Below are positions 24,460 through 31,915 of a stretch of 31,915 nt of DNA, piece after piece. Numbering within the stretch: position 1 is the first letter of the stretch; each line of letters starts with the position of its first letter. The notes below the pieces were generated by a model, which saw only the letters and a program-made list of their open reading frames with translations, was not told the DNA's origin and did no database searches. This stretch comes from Sabulitectum sp964571965 (lineage in GTDB: Bacteria; Fermentibacterota; Fermentibacteria; Fermentibacterales; JCC-6), in assembly GCA_964571965.1 (NCBI GenBank), contig CAZNFQ010000014.1, forward strand, positions 1 through 31,915. The letters are read 5' to 3'. The translations under genes were made by a program, and so were the position numbers.

Positions 24460-25973
24460 AAGTTACTCTTGTAAAAACCCCTGTGGTCAATTTCAGAAAC
24501 AGCCCCTTCGGTTCTGTGCCGGGAGTACCCACAAATCTTGCATACCTCGCGGCGGTTCTTCATGAAAACGGTCATTCCGTTGCAGTCGTGGATGCCTACG
24601 GTTTGGCCCCCCACAGATTCTCACCATACATGAAGAAGTTCGAGGTGAGGGGTCTGCTCCCTGCCGAGATAGTCCGGTGCATACCTGAAGATACAGAGGT
24701 TATAGGGCTTTCCGTTCACTGCACCCTGGAACACGGGATGGCGGTGAGTATTCTCAGTGAGTGCCGGAAGCAGTTCCCCGGTATTCCGCTGGTGGTGGGC
24801 GGTTACCATACCACATTTGCCGTAAAACCCTTTCTTGAAGCCGGGGCGGATTATGTGCTGCAGGGAGAGGGTGAACATCGTTTTCCCATGCTTCTTTCCA
24901 TTCTCGAGTCCGGCGGGGAGTTCACTCTCGACGGGATCCATGGACATGGATACAGCAATGAGAGAACTCCTGAGGTGTGTCAGATAGAGGACTTCCCCTT
25001 TGGCTTCTTTGATGTTCTTCCCCTGGAGACCTACTGGGGTCTGAGGTTTGCCCATGGTCCGGTTCAGTCCGATAAATATCTATCCATCTTCACCAGCAGG
25101 GGCTGTCCTTTCAACTGCGCCTTTTGCCAGACTCCAATGATGTGGGGGCTTAAATGGATGGCAAAGAGCTACACGCGGATCGTGGATGAGATGGATTACT
25201 ACAACCGGAAATACGGCGTCAGCGAATTTCACATTCAAGATGAGAATTTTTCCCTTTCCCGGGAAAGAACAAGGGATTTTGCCAATGAACTGATAAGAAG
25301 GGGAAGGAACTACACCTTCTGCTTTCCATCGGGAGTGAAGGCTGAAACACTGGGACGCGAGGAACTGGAGCTGCTGAGAAACGCAGGATGCTATTACATG
25401 GGGATATCTCCGGAATCCGCCTCTGAAAGAGTTCTTAAGGCGATGAACAAGGTAGTCGACCTCGACCACGTGGAGAAAGTTGTAAGGTGGTGCTTTGAAC
25501 TGGGGATAGGGATTAACTGCAACTTCGTTCTCGGTTTTCCCGGAGAGGAAAAAGAAGACAGGAAAAAAACCTACAGATTCATCCGCAAACTAATCAGGCT
25601 TGGTCTTGATGAAATAGTGGCATTCATGCTTACACCGCTTCCCGGTACTCAGATGTCACATCTTATGCCCGAGGATATCGAGTACGAAGAGATCAACTTT
25701 TCCCCTACCTGGCGGGAGAATTACAGCACTATAAGTCGAGCCAGGCTTTGGATCTACTCTCAGTTCATAGTCCTCAAGCTTCTATACCACCCATGGAAAA
25801 GCCTTCAGATCATTGCAAGCATTGCCACTCGTAAATTCCGTTTAAAAGGAGACATGACAGTATACCGGTTCATGGTGGATTTTTACGACCGGATATTCAA
25901 ATCACTGATCCAGAAGAGGAAAAGTATTGATCTGCCGCGGGTGAAATTTCATCCACCCCGGGAAGACCTTTGA
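24456..25973 (+). CDS. B12-binding-domain radical SAM enzyme (second of two)
   Basis: 505 residues. The N-terminal cobalamin-binding-like domain (1-150) includes GVPTNLAYLAAVLHENGHSV, VIGLSVHCTLEHG and IPLVVGGYHTTF, then VLQGEGEHRFPMLL. The radical SAM domain has Cys217-Cys221-Cys224 (SRGCPFNCAFC), FHIQDENFSLS and MGISPESASERVLKAMNK, and FVLGFPGEEKEDRKKT. The C-terminal 100 residues are basic and aromatic (FIVLKLLYHPWKSLQIIASI), suggesting membrane contact, and hence a lipid-like substrate. It is not a close copy of the 21920 gene, so the two probably act on different positions or steps. It ends the overlapping three-gene unit. The 95-base gap that follows has an isolated TATAAT at 25982 without a -35 box. 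Confidence 0.88.
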   Translation: MKVTLVKTPVVNFRNSPFGSVPGVPTNLAYLAAVLHENGHSVAVVDAYGLAPHRFSPYMKKFEVRGLLPAEIVRCIPEDTEVIGLSVHCTLEHGMAVSILSECRKQFPGIPLVVGGYHTTFAVKPFLEAGADYVLQGEGEHRFPMLLSILESGGEFTLDGIHGHGYSNERTPEVCQIEDFPFGFFDVLPLETYWGLRFAHGPVQSDKYLSIFTSRGCPFNCAFCQTPMMWGLKWMAKSYTRIVDEMDYYNRKYGVSEFHIQDENFSLSRERTRDFANELIRRGRNYTFCFPSGVKAETLGREELELLRNAGCYYMGISPESASERVLKAMNKVVDLDHVEKVVRWCFELGIGINCNFVLGFPGEEKEDRKKTYRFIRKLIRLGLDEIVAFMLTPLPGTQMSHLMPEDIEYEEINFSPTWRENYSTISRARLWIYSQFIVLKLLYHPWKSLQIIASIATRKFRLKGDMTVYRFMVDFYDRIFKSLIQKRKSIDLPRVKFHPPREDL

Positions 25974-26068
25974 GAGTACGGTATAATCCTTTGTTTCGCT
26001 TGCTTTTGCTCTGAATTTCGTATCGGTGATTCTGCGAATAAACACAGCCTGTTTGCTGGAGGGACCCC

Positions 26069-27787
26069 ATGAAAAGAAAGATTTTCCTTTCACTTCTTCT
26101 GCTTGCCGGATTTACCGTTTATGCACATTCTCCCTGGAGACTCCACGGTTATGCAGATAAAATCGTACAGCTCTTCACAGTGTTCCCGGCTGTTCTTCTA
26201 TTCTCATTTACAGGTCTTAATCCCTTTAGAAAAGTATTAGGCACACTGCGCTCCGTTCCCACCGGAGTTTTCCTGTTCCTGGTTTCTTTTCTGGTACTTG
26301 GATTTATGATTTTCATGGCGCTGGTCCCCCTGGAAGGAATTCCCAAGGGCGGTGATGAGGTGGCATACCTGTTTCAAAGCAGAATTTATGCAGATGGTGA
26401 ACTGGCAGCGCCGGAACCTGCTGTGGAAAACCCCCGGGATCTGTTTCCCTTCAGACATTTTATTTTCCGCGGTGGAGAATGGTATATCATGTATACTCCG
26501 CTGCACGCCTTGTTCATGGCCCCGTTTGCCCTTGCCGGCATGTCCTGGCTGATGGGTCCTCTGGAATCCATTCTTGCTCTGATGGCTGCGTTTCTTTTAA
26601 TGAGGCGGCTTGCCGGTGAACAGGCAGCCAGGCTGGGTACCGGCATTATGGCTCTTTCTCCGTATTTTCTTTTCATGGGCTCCAGCCATATGGCTCATAA
26701 CACTAATCTCATGCTTGTTACCTGGGCCCTGTATTTCCTTGCCAGAGGGGTACAGGAAAACCTCTGGTCGAATGAGATGGCCTGCGGATTTCTTCTTGGT
26801 CTTGCCCTGAGCACGAAGCCCTATCCCATAATTCCCTGGACAGTTACAATAGTCATCGTGCTCTTCGTGAAACTTAAGCTGAGAGCAGTCCGGGTGCTCC
26901 TTCTCATTGCCTCGGGAGCTCTTCTTCCAATTGCTTTGTTTCTTTACTCAAACTACCGTTACAGTGGAGACCTGTTTTCCCCGGCATACAATCTGGCCAG
27001 GGGAGGAAAGCTTATCGGTTTCGGCGATGGCAAAGCGTGGTTCCCTGAATATGGAGACAATGTCCATACACCGCTGAGGGGTTTGTTAAATGTTCTTAAA
27101 CAGGCGGGAACGGGAAGCACGATTCTGCTCGGGTGGCCCTTCCTCTCCCTGCTTCCTGCTCTTGCCGTAATCATTCACCGGGAAACGGCGAAGAAAACAT
27201 GGCCCCTCTACATTTCCATACTGATGATAGCTCCTTTCATGGTCCTTCATTACGCGTCTGCAATAGGTTATGGCCCAAGGCATTACTATACCGCACTTCC
27301 TTCTTTCTCCCTTCTGACCGCCGCCGGCATCGGCGTACTGGTTAGAAAATGGGGAGAGAGGGCTGAAACGGCGGTTGCAGGACTTTTTCTAACCGCTACT
27401 CTGCTGATATACATACCCGACGGTGTCAGCCTGAGAAGCGGTCCCTGGCAGGCAATTGACTCTATCCCCATGGATCTGGCTGAAAAGAACGCGGAACCGC
27501 CTGCGGTGATTTTCATGGAATCAAGCGAACACGGTTATCCGAATATTCTCAGCGGTCTTGCTTTCACGGATCCATTCCTGGAGGGAGATTTCGTGTTCTG
27601 CGCCCATCAGACCGCTGATGAGGACAGGGAGCACATTGAAGGAATATTCTCGGGGAGGAACCCTTACCTTTTCTATTCCGAAGATGGCGGATCATTCATT
27701 GAGCCATGGTCTGACAGTTTAGCGAACGAGCTGACACCTGAACGTGAACTTCGACCGGAGTGGGCTCCCGAGAATTTCGGTGATTAA
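26069..27787 (+). CDS. GT-C-type integral membrane glycosyltransferase (ArnT/PMT-like)
   Basis: 572 residues with roughly eleven membrane helices from residue 5 to about 460 and a soluble C-terminal tail. The first large periplasmic loop carries the acidic pair Asp96-Glu97 in IPKGGDEVAYLFQSR, the position of the catalytic DE/DD motif in ArnT, PMT and related GT-C enzymes. These use polyprenyl-phosphate sugars as donors outside the inner membrane. YIMYTPLHALFMAPFALAG and FLMGSSHMAHNTNLMLVTW resemble the later helices of this group. GGAGGG precedes the ATG. A likely donor-maker, the DPM1-like protein, lies upstream in the same block. The gene ends with a four-base tail-to-tail overlap with the methyltransferase. 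Confidence 0.8.
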   Translation: MKRKIFLSLLLLAGFTVYAHSPWRLHGYADKIVQLFTVFPAVLLFSFTGLNPFRKVLGTLRSVPTGVFLFLVSFLVLGFMIFMALVPLEGIPKGGDEVAYLFQSRIYADGELAAPEPAVENPRDLFPFRHFIFRGGEWYIMYTPLHALFMAPFALAGMSWLMGPLESILALMAAFLLMRRLAGEQAARLGTGIMALSPYFLFMGSSHMAHNTNLMLVTWALYFLARGVQENLWSNEMACGFLLGLALSTKPYPIIPWTVTIVIVLFVKLKLRAVRVLLLIASGALLPIALFLYSNYRYSGDLFSPAYNLARGGKLIGFGDGKAWFPEYGDNVHTPLRGLLNVLKQAGTGSTILLGWPFLSLLPALAVIIHRETAKKTWPLYISILMIAPFMVLHYASAIGYGPRHYYTALPSFSLLTAAGIGVLVRKWGERAETAVAGLFLTATLLIYIPDGVSLRSGPWQAIDSIPMDLAEKNAEPPAVIFMESSEHGYPNILSGLAFTDPFLEGDFVFCAHQTADEDREHIEGIFSGRNPYLFYSEDGGSFIEPWSDSLANELTPERELRPEWAPENFGD

Positions 27788-28500
27788 GACTTGATTCCCC
27801 ATGCCATAAGGCTTCTTGCGCCGGCAAAGCCATGTTTTTCGAAGTGTGCCTGGGCTTCCTGTCCCTGTTTCTCAAGTTTTATGCTTCCCGAAGCCCTTTT
27901 CATGTAGGATTCCCAGGTTGCCTTTATGTGTTTTCCCACGTGTTCATCGAAGGGATCTTCACAGGGAAAATCGAGGGTTTCGAATCGCATTGTGCTGATC
28001 CCCGAAGAGAGAGCCGCGTCTTCAAGCTGCTTTCTGGTGTAAACCGGGTTGTGAACCGCTCCGGAGGAACTGTCCACGGCTCCCCACCAGTTATGCATGA
28101 TGTTGTGGGTCTGCTGGGAAGGAGTCTGATCTTCATCTGAGTACATCTCCCTTATGAGAAGCATACCGCCGGGACGGAGCACTCTGGTCATCTCCGCCAG
28201 GACCGATCCGGGGTTTTCCATGTGGTGAAGGGAGTTGGATATCGTCACTGCAATGAAGGTGTCTTCACGGAAGGCAAGTGCTCCTGCATCCATGGCTGCG
28301 GGAATAATGTTTTCTCCGGTTCTGTCCCTGACCATACGAAGGGGATCAAGAAACGCGTCGGTTGCCGCGATGAAACCGGGGCCTCCCCTTAACTTCTCCA
28401 CCGTCATGGCGAAATTTCCAGCCCCTGTGGCCACATCGAGAACCGCTCCATCGGTAATGCTGCCAAGAACCCTCTCCATGGTATCGTTGCCATGCTCCAT
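27784..28500 (-). CDS. SAM-dependent methyltransferase, class I
   Basis: 238 residues. Motif I is VLDVATGAGNFA (residues 20-31), then IAATDAF as the acidic ribose-binding strand, VTISNSLHHMENPG as motif II with LAEMTRVLRPGGMLLIREMY after it. This is the Methyltransf_11/UbiE-like pattern. HNWWGAVD and the C-terminal KHIKATWESYMKRA are not diagnostic, so the acceptor is unknown. The ATG has GGAAA about ten bases upstream. It faces the glycosyltransferase block and need not belong to the same pathway, but its overlap with the GT-C gene ties their 3' ends together. Confidence 0.85.
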   Translation of the reverse strand: MEHGNDTMERVLGSITDGAVLDVATGAGNFAMTVEKLRGGPGFIAATDAFLDPLRMVRDRTGENIIPAAMDAGALAFREDTFIAVTISNSLHHMENPGSVLAEMTRVLRPGGMLLIREMYSDEDQTPSQQTHNIMHNWWGAVDSSSGAVHNPVYTRKQLEDAALSSGISTMRFETLDFPCEDPFDEHVGKHIKATWESYMKRASGSIKLEKQGQEAQAHFEKHGFAGARSLMAWGIKS

Positions 28501-28610
28501 AATGATAGTTTCCTTTCAGGAGTGCTGCAGGATTATTATAACATGCAGGCAAAACTCGTCTCTGCTCTGGCCTGCCATAGGCTGCAAATATGCTCAAAAA
28601 ATATTCTAAT

Positions 28611-28638
28611 TTGACAAAAATATATTACAATATATAAT
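28611..28638 (+). promoter_or_regulatory. Near-consensus sigma-70 promoter for the propeller lipoprotein
   Basis: TTGACA (28611-28616) and TATAAT (28633-28638), both perfect hexamers, are separated by 16 bases in AT-rich sequence. The start codon follows 32 bases after the -10 box. This is the clearest housekeeping promoter in the window and implies strong constitutive transcription. Confidence 0.85.
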
Positions 28639-28670
28639 ATTGCTGATGGCACAATCAGATTGGAGTTCAT

Positions 28671-29819
28671 ATGAAAGCTGCGTTTTTTGCTTCAGCAGTT
28701 GTTTTGATCCTGGCTGGATGCGGTGCGGATGGTGTCGATCCTTCATCTTCCCCAGGGCATACTGCAGTAACTGATACCGTTCTGATCACAGTTGCAGATA
28801 CCATCGGGGTGCTTATGGGTGACACTCTTCTGGAGTTCGGTAATATCACCGACGCTTCCATGACCCCCCGGGGAAACCTCTTCATTCTGGATGGACTGAA
28901 GGCCAGACTGGGGATTTATTCTCCGGAAGGAGATTTTATAAGATTTGTCGGAAGGTACGGTTCAGGCCCCGGTGAGTACCAGTATCCGAAGAGCTTTGCA
29001 CTAATGGATGATGGCAGCATGGTTGTTTCAGACTGGGGTGCAATTGCCACCACATTCCTTGATACAGAACTGGAGTTCGATACCCTTCTGGCAGGTTACC
29101 CGGCAATTGCTCCTGACAGGATCGTGCCATGTCCCGGCGGTTCATACGTTGGCATGAGCCTGGAATACAGTCTGGAAAACGGGGAACCCGCCGGAGAGAC
29201 CTTCCTGGCAAGGTTTGGAAGATCCATGGCCCCCCGGCATATCTATGCAGGTTTTCCCATGAGGTTCACAGTTGACGAAGACGGCGATCTGAATGTGCAT
29301 ACGGTGGGAATGGCATGGGATACGGCCCGGGACGGTTCCGTGTGCCTGGCACAGACCTGTGACAGCATCTGGGCATTCACACTGTTCGACCCCAGCGGGG
29401 AAGAGCTTTTCACCATGGAAAAAGAATGGGAGAAGGTCCCGAAAACCGAAGAGGAACTTGCCGAGGGCGTGTACCACGAATCCCTGTCCACAAGCGAGGA
29501 AAGCGGTAACTCCATGAACAGGAACAGAGAATACGAAAATCAGCCTCGCTATTGGAATGCCATCAGTTCCATTAACATCGATGACAGCAACAGGATCTGG
29601 GTGGGACAAGGCTGGACGGATCATCCCGTATTCGAGGTCTACGATTTCCAGGGGGAACTGCTTTTTGTCGCCGAGATAAGGGAACTGAATGGAACAAGCG
29701 GTTTCAGCTACTGTTTCCACAACGGATTCATAGCCTTCGATACCGCGCCTGAAGACTACCCCAAGGTTTACCTGCTTGCGGGGGAGGTTCTAGTACCTTT
29801 TCCCGGCAATGAACTGTAG
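28671..29819 (+). CDS. 6-bladed beta-propeller lipoprotein
   Basis: 382 residues. A lipoprotein signal peptide ends in the lipobox LAGC (Cys17), followed by a Ser/Thr-rich linker. The rest repeats short blades of the type NLFILDGLKARLGIYSPEGDF, SMVVSDWGAIATTFLDTEL and RIWVGQGWTDHPVFEVYDF. With GRYGSGPGEYQYPKSFAL it matches the 6-bladed propeller family common in Bacteroidetes and other FCB bacteria. It is probably anchored in the inner or outer membrane facing the periplasm; the residue after Cys is Gly, which does not give an inner-membrane retention signal of the Asp type. The ligand is unknown. GGAG lies six bases before the ATG. It overlaps the opposing GT2 gene by 30 bases. Confidence 0.8.
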   Translation: MKAAFFASAVVLILAGCGADGVDPSSSPGHTAVTDTVLITVADTIGVLMGDTLLEFGNITDASMTPRGNLFILDGLKARLGIYSPEGDFIRFVGRYGSGPGEYQYPKSFALMDDGSMVVSDWGAIATTFLDTELEFDTLLAGYPAIAPDRIVPCPGGSYVGMSLEYSLENGEPAGETFLARFGRSMAPRHIYAGFPMRFTVDEDGDLNVHTVGMAWDTARDGSVCLAQTCDSIWAFTLFDPSGEELFTMEKEWEKVPKTEEELAEGVYHESLSTSEESGNSMNRNREYENQPRYWNAISSINIDDSNRIWVGQGWTDHPVFEVYDFQGELLFVAEIRELNGTSGFSYCFHNGFIAFDTAPEDYPKVYLLAGEVLVPFPGNEL

Positions 29820-30806
29820 GGTTCCCTGAAGAATTCCCCAGCCGAGAACTGCCATGTCATATATGCAGAGAGGAATAAACGGTACCAGTATTCCCCTGCC
29901 CATTTCTTCCTGTGCCATACTGAGGAATTTCCCGTGACACAGAAGGGCAAGAAGAAGAAAAAATACCGCTGAGGAAAGAAACACTGGGTTCAGGAATAAC
30001 AGGCCTGTCAGAAGTGATAGCTCCGCAAGCAGAATGAGCAGAATGGATAGTACCACCCATCTGCTGTGGTGGGTTCCCGATTCCCTTGCGTTCATGTAAC
30101 GTGCCATAAGCCGGTTCTTGATCTGTCTCCATCCGCTCTTTGCCTGAGCCCTTGCCATTCTCAATCTCCGCTTTGTGAACTGGGAGATAGTGTAGCTGGC
30201 AAGATGAGTCACCAGGAGTTCTTTATCAAGGACTATTTTCCCGCCGGAGTCCGCAATGGTATAGCCCAGTTCTTCATCTTCCACCGTGGGTTCGGGGATG
30301 CGTACGTTGAAACCGCCGATATGGAGGAATTCAGCCCTCTTTATCGCTGCGCAATATGTGGCGAATGCAGCTGTTGTGCCCCGGGGTATTCTGTTCAGGC
30401 TGTACCAGTAGTAGAAGTTCTGGTAACGGGAGACGCTGCCACTAGCAGGACATACAGGTGTATAGAGAGTTTGAACCGCCCACACGGAATCATCGGAGAA
30501 GTGCTTCATGATCTTTTCCAGAAGATCCTCCGGAATGATCACGTCTGCGTCAAGGAAGAGAAGAACATCTGACGATGCAGCTTCAGCGCCCATGTTTCTG
30601 GCGGCTGCAGGCCCCCTTCTTCCGCCTGTATTGAGAATTCTGACCTTGTATGAAGAAGCAATTACCGCTGTTCCGTCGCTTGATCCATCATCTATCACAA
30701 TGATTTCATCAGCGGTACAGGTTTGTACCTTCAGTGAGCAAAGGCACTGATCAAGGGTGTGTTCCGCATTCCATGCTGGAATGATTACGGCAACAGATGG
30801 GTTCAA
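29790..30806 (-). CDS. Membrane-anchored family 2 glycosyltransferase
   Basis: 338 residues from TTG 30806. This start places SVAVIIPAWNAEHTL at the N-terminus, as in most GT2 enzymes, and has GGAG six bases upstream. In-frame codons at 30869 (ATG) and 30902 (GTG) lack a ribosome site and add non-conserved residues. Motifs: VIDDGSSDGT, the metal-binding LLFLDADVIIP, and PTVEDEELGYTIADSGGKI. Several C-terminal hydrophobic helices (about 235-325) anchor it to the membrane. Its layout, length and TTG start match the GT2 at 20049, suggesting paralogues on opposite sides of the cluster. Donor and acceptor are unknown. Confidence 0.82.
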   Translation of the reverse strand: MNPSVAVIIPAWNAEHTLDQCLCSLKVQTCTADEIIVIDDGSSDGTAVIASSYKVRILNTGGRRGPAAARNMGAEAASSDVLLFLDADVIIPEDLLEKIMKHFSDDSVWAVQTLYTPVCPASGSVSRYQNFYYWYSLNRIPRGTTAAFATYCAAIKRAEFLHIGGFNVRIPEPTVEDEELGYTIADSGGKIVLDKELLVTHLASYTISQFTKRRLRMARAQAKSGWRQIKNRLMARYMNARESGTHHSRWVVLSILLILLAELSLLTGLLFLNPVFLSSAVFFLLLALLCHGKFLSMAQEEMGRGILVPFIPLCIYDMAVLGWGILQGTLQFIAGKRY

Positions 30807-30811
30807 TTCTA

Positions 30812-30816
30812 ACTCC
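30812..30816 (-). promoter_or_regulatory. Ribosome site that selects the TTG start of the second GT2
   Basis: On the minus strand this reads GGAGT, with the GGAG six bases before TTG 30806. It is the only good Shine-Dalgarno match near any in-frame start of this gene. Confidence 0.6.
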
Positions 30817-30993
30817 GGTCCTATTTCGCAGCCCACATCCGGTGAAAGGACGAATATATTTGAACTCATATGAAATACATACCGATGGCAGGGCAGCGGC
30901 ACCGGGGACAGGTCCCGGGCAGATCATTGGATGAGAAATACTGTTTTATCTGCGACGATGGATCAAGTCCCGTTGCAGTCAGGGGGTAAGCGG

Positions 30994-31788
30994 ATGACTG
31001 CTCTATGGCCGGAACTGTTGGTTCTGGTTCTGTTCCTTGCAGGAGACCTTTTCTGGGATGGAATGGCCTCAGCCGCAGCCGGTGCCGCGGCGGGGGTCCT
31101 GTCTTTCGTGGTACTGCTGTTTTTCAAACGAAGGAAACCGGCTTTGATCCTGGAGGGTCTCGTATTCGGAGGGATCACTGCCCTTGGTGAGACCGTGGCG
31201 TTTCCGGGGGGAAACCTGATTTTCATGGAACTGGTACTGGGCCAGATACTTCTGTTTTCAGCTCTATTCCGGTGGAACATTTTCGAGAAAATGGCCGGGG
31301 GGCTTGGCAGGGGCTTCATCTCCTCCGCCGGTCAGGGAATACTGACTGCTGTCATGGGAGGGATATTTACCCTTCATTCAGTGATTTATGCAGTCCTGAC
31401 TTACATGGGCGCAGGAGATTTGCTTGCCGGGGTGATTTTGTTTGCGGTTCTTTACATTGTGGCTCTCAAACTGTATTCCAGCCGGTTAAAGGAGGCTGAC
31501 AGGCGGGGAATACCCGTTTTGTTAAAGGATCGGGAAGACGGATACGTATTGAAGAAACAGAACGAAAACCTGGGAACCTTTGCTCTGAAGGACAACGGGG
31601 GAGGAAATGCCATTGTTTCAGGGGTTTCGATCCAGGTGTCCACCGGGGAGTTTCTGACAGCTCTTGAGAAATGTCTCCGAAGGGAAGGGTTTCGTTTCCT
31701 GCTTCTCCATAACTGGCAGGAAGATGAGCTCGAGCTTGAGATGGATGGGTTTTCCCGGTTCCGGGAATTCTGGAGGAAACCTCTCTGA
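30994..31788 (+). CDS. Membrane protein resembling septation protein A (YciB/IspZ), with a soluble C-terminal extension
   Basis: 264 residues from ATG 30994, chosen because GGGGG precedes it and the first membrane helix (LWPELLVLVLFLAGDLFW) then starts near the N-terminus. Starts at 30931 and 30958 lack a ribosome site. Five hydrophobic segments follow to about residue 165, in the order seen in YciB-like proteins (KRRKPALILEGLVFGGITAL between the second and third). The last 95 residues form a soluble alpha-beta domain (LKDREDGYVLKKQNENLGTF; GVSIQVSTGEFLTALEKCL) not present in YciB. YciB is linked to envelope synthesis and division in Escherichia coli. The resemblance here is moderate, so other small membrane families remain possible. 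Confidence 0.5.
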   Translation: MTALWPELLVLVLFLAGDLFWDGMASAAAGAAAGVLSFVVLLFFKRRKPALILEGLVFGGITALGETVAFPGGNLIFMELVLGQILLFSALFRWNIFEKMAGGLGRGFISSAGQGILTAVMGGIFTLHSVIYAVLTYMGAGDLLAGVILFAVLYIVALKLYSSRLKEADRRGIPVLLKDREDGYVLKKQNENLGTFALKDNGGGNAIVSGVSIQVSTGEFLTALEKCLRREGFRFLLLHNWQEDELELEMDGFSRFREFWRKPL

Positions 31789-31915
31789 CTTGGTTTCATG
31801 AAAAATGACTCTTTTCCCGCTGGCAATCAGTCTTGTACGGAGCGGTTCCAGTATCTTTCTCTGCACCTTCAGAGGTTGACGCTTATACACTTCAATGCCA
31901 TTGTAGAAACCCACA

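Noticed and set aside
20049..27787. The cluster interpreted as a ribosomal peptide (RiPP) biosynthetic locus because of the SPASM-like enzyme
   Set aside because: No precursor peptide, PqqD-like binding domain, protease or exporter is visible, while four neighbours are glycosyltransferases or B12-type enzymes.
31618..31914. A 98-codon minus-strand frame running off the right edge (starting GTG, with VYKRQPLKVQRKILEPL)
   Set aside because: If real it would overlap the septation-like gene antisense by about 170 bases, no family is recognisable, and the overlapped half looks like a shadow of that gene. It could still be the end of a gene beginning outside the window.

Overview
The window is a gene-dense stretch of about 32 kb from a bacterial chromosome, with no stretch over about 225 bases lacking a gene. 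Signal peptides, a lipobox lipoprotein, a small barrel-like protein ending in Phe and a secreted NlpC/P60 peptidase indicate a Gram-negative-type envelope. The combination of TrmFO, GlnS, a 6-bladed-propeller lipoprotein, repeated small secreted proteins and multi-domain GGDEF/ATPase/TPR regulators would fit an uncultured FCB-like phylum such as Fermentibacteria or relatives. That placement is an impression only; there is no rRNA gene in the window. I see no tRNA, CRISPR array, insertion sequence or phage gene.

Left part (1-2754): the tail of one secreted protein is followed by a tandem paralogue whose frame is interrupted by a UGA codon just after the signal peptide. A DUF2007 gene overlaps its stop, and a hairpin closes this unit. 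Then come a small barrel-like outer-membrane protein (-), a secreted NlpC/P60 peptidase (+) and a secreted protein of unknown function (-). The last belongs to a minus-strand unit: GGDEF-ATPase-TPR regulator (4699-7884), CASTOR/POLLUX-type ion channel (2763-4649), unknown secreted protein (2206-2754).

Middle (8087-17103): glutaminyl-tRNA synthetase; a glutamate-cysteine-ligase-like enzyme translationally coupled to an asparagine synthetase; an unknown 165-residue protein; trmFO (+); and a tight minus-strand operon of a Gfo/Idh/MocA sugar dehydrogenase, a degenerate ABC ATPase-like protein and a membrane protein. The chaperone gene clpB (17328-19910) follows divergently and ends in a strong hairpin.

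Right part (20049-31788): a co-oriented block of two family-2 glycosyltransferases, a B12-binding radical SAM enzyme, a SPASM-like radical SAM enzyme, a second B12-binding radical SAM enzyme (the three overlapping each other) and a GT-C membrane glycosyltransferase. It looks like an uncharacterised pathway for a membrane- or polyprenol-linked glycolipid or surface glycan carrying radical-SAM-installed changes; the product cannot be deduced from sequence alone. It is followed by a methyltransferase (-), a propeller lipoprotein with a near-consensus sigma-70 promoter (+), another membrane-anchored GT2 (-) and a membrane protein resembling septation protein A (+).

Recurring habits: frequent TTG/GTG starts, short ATGA/TTGA overlaps, and tail-to-tail overlap at four of the five convergent gene pairs.
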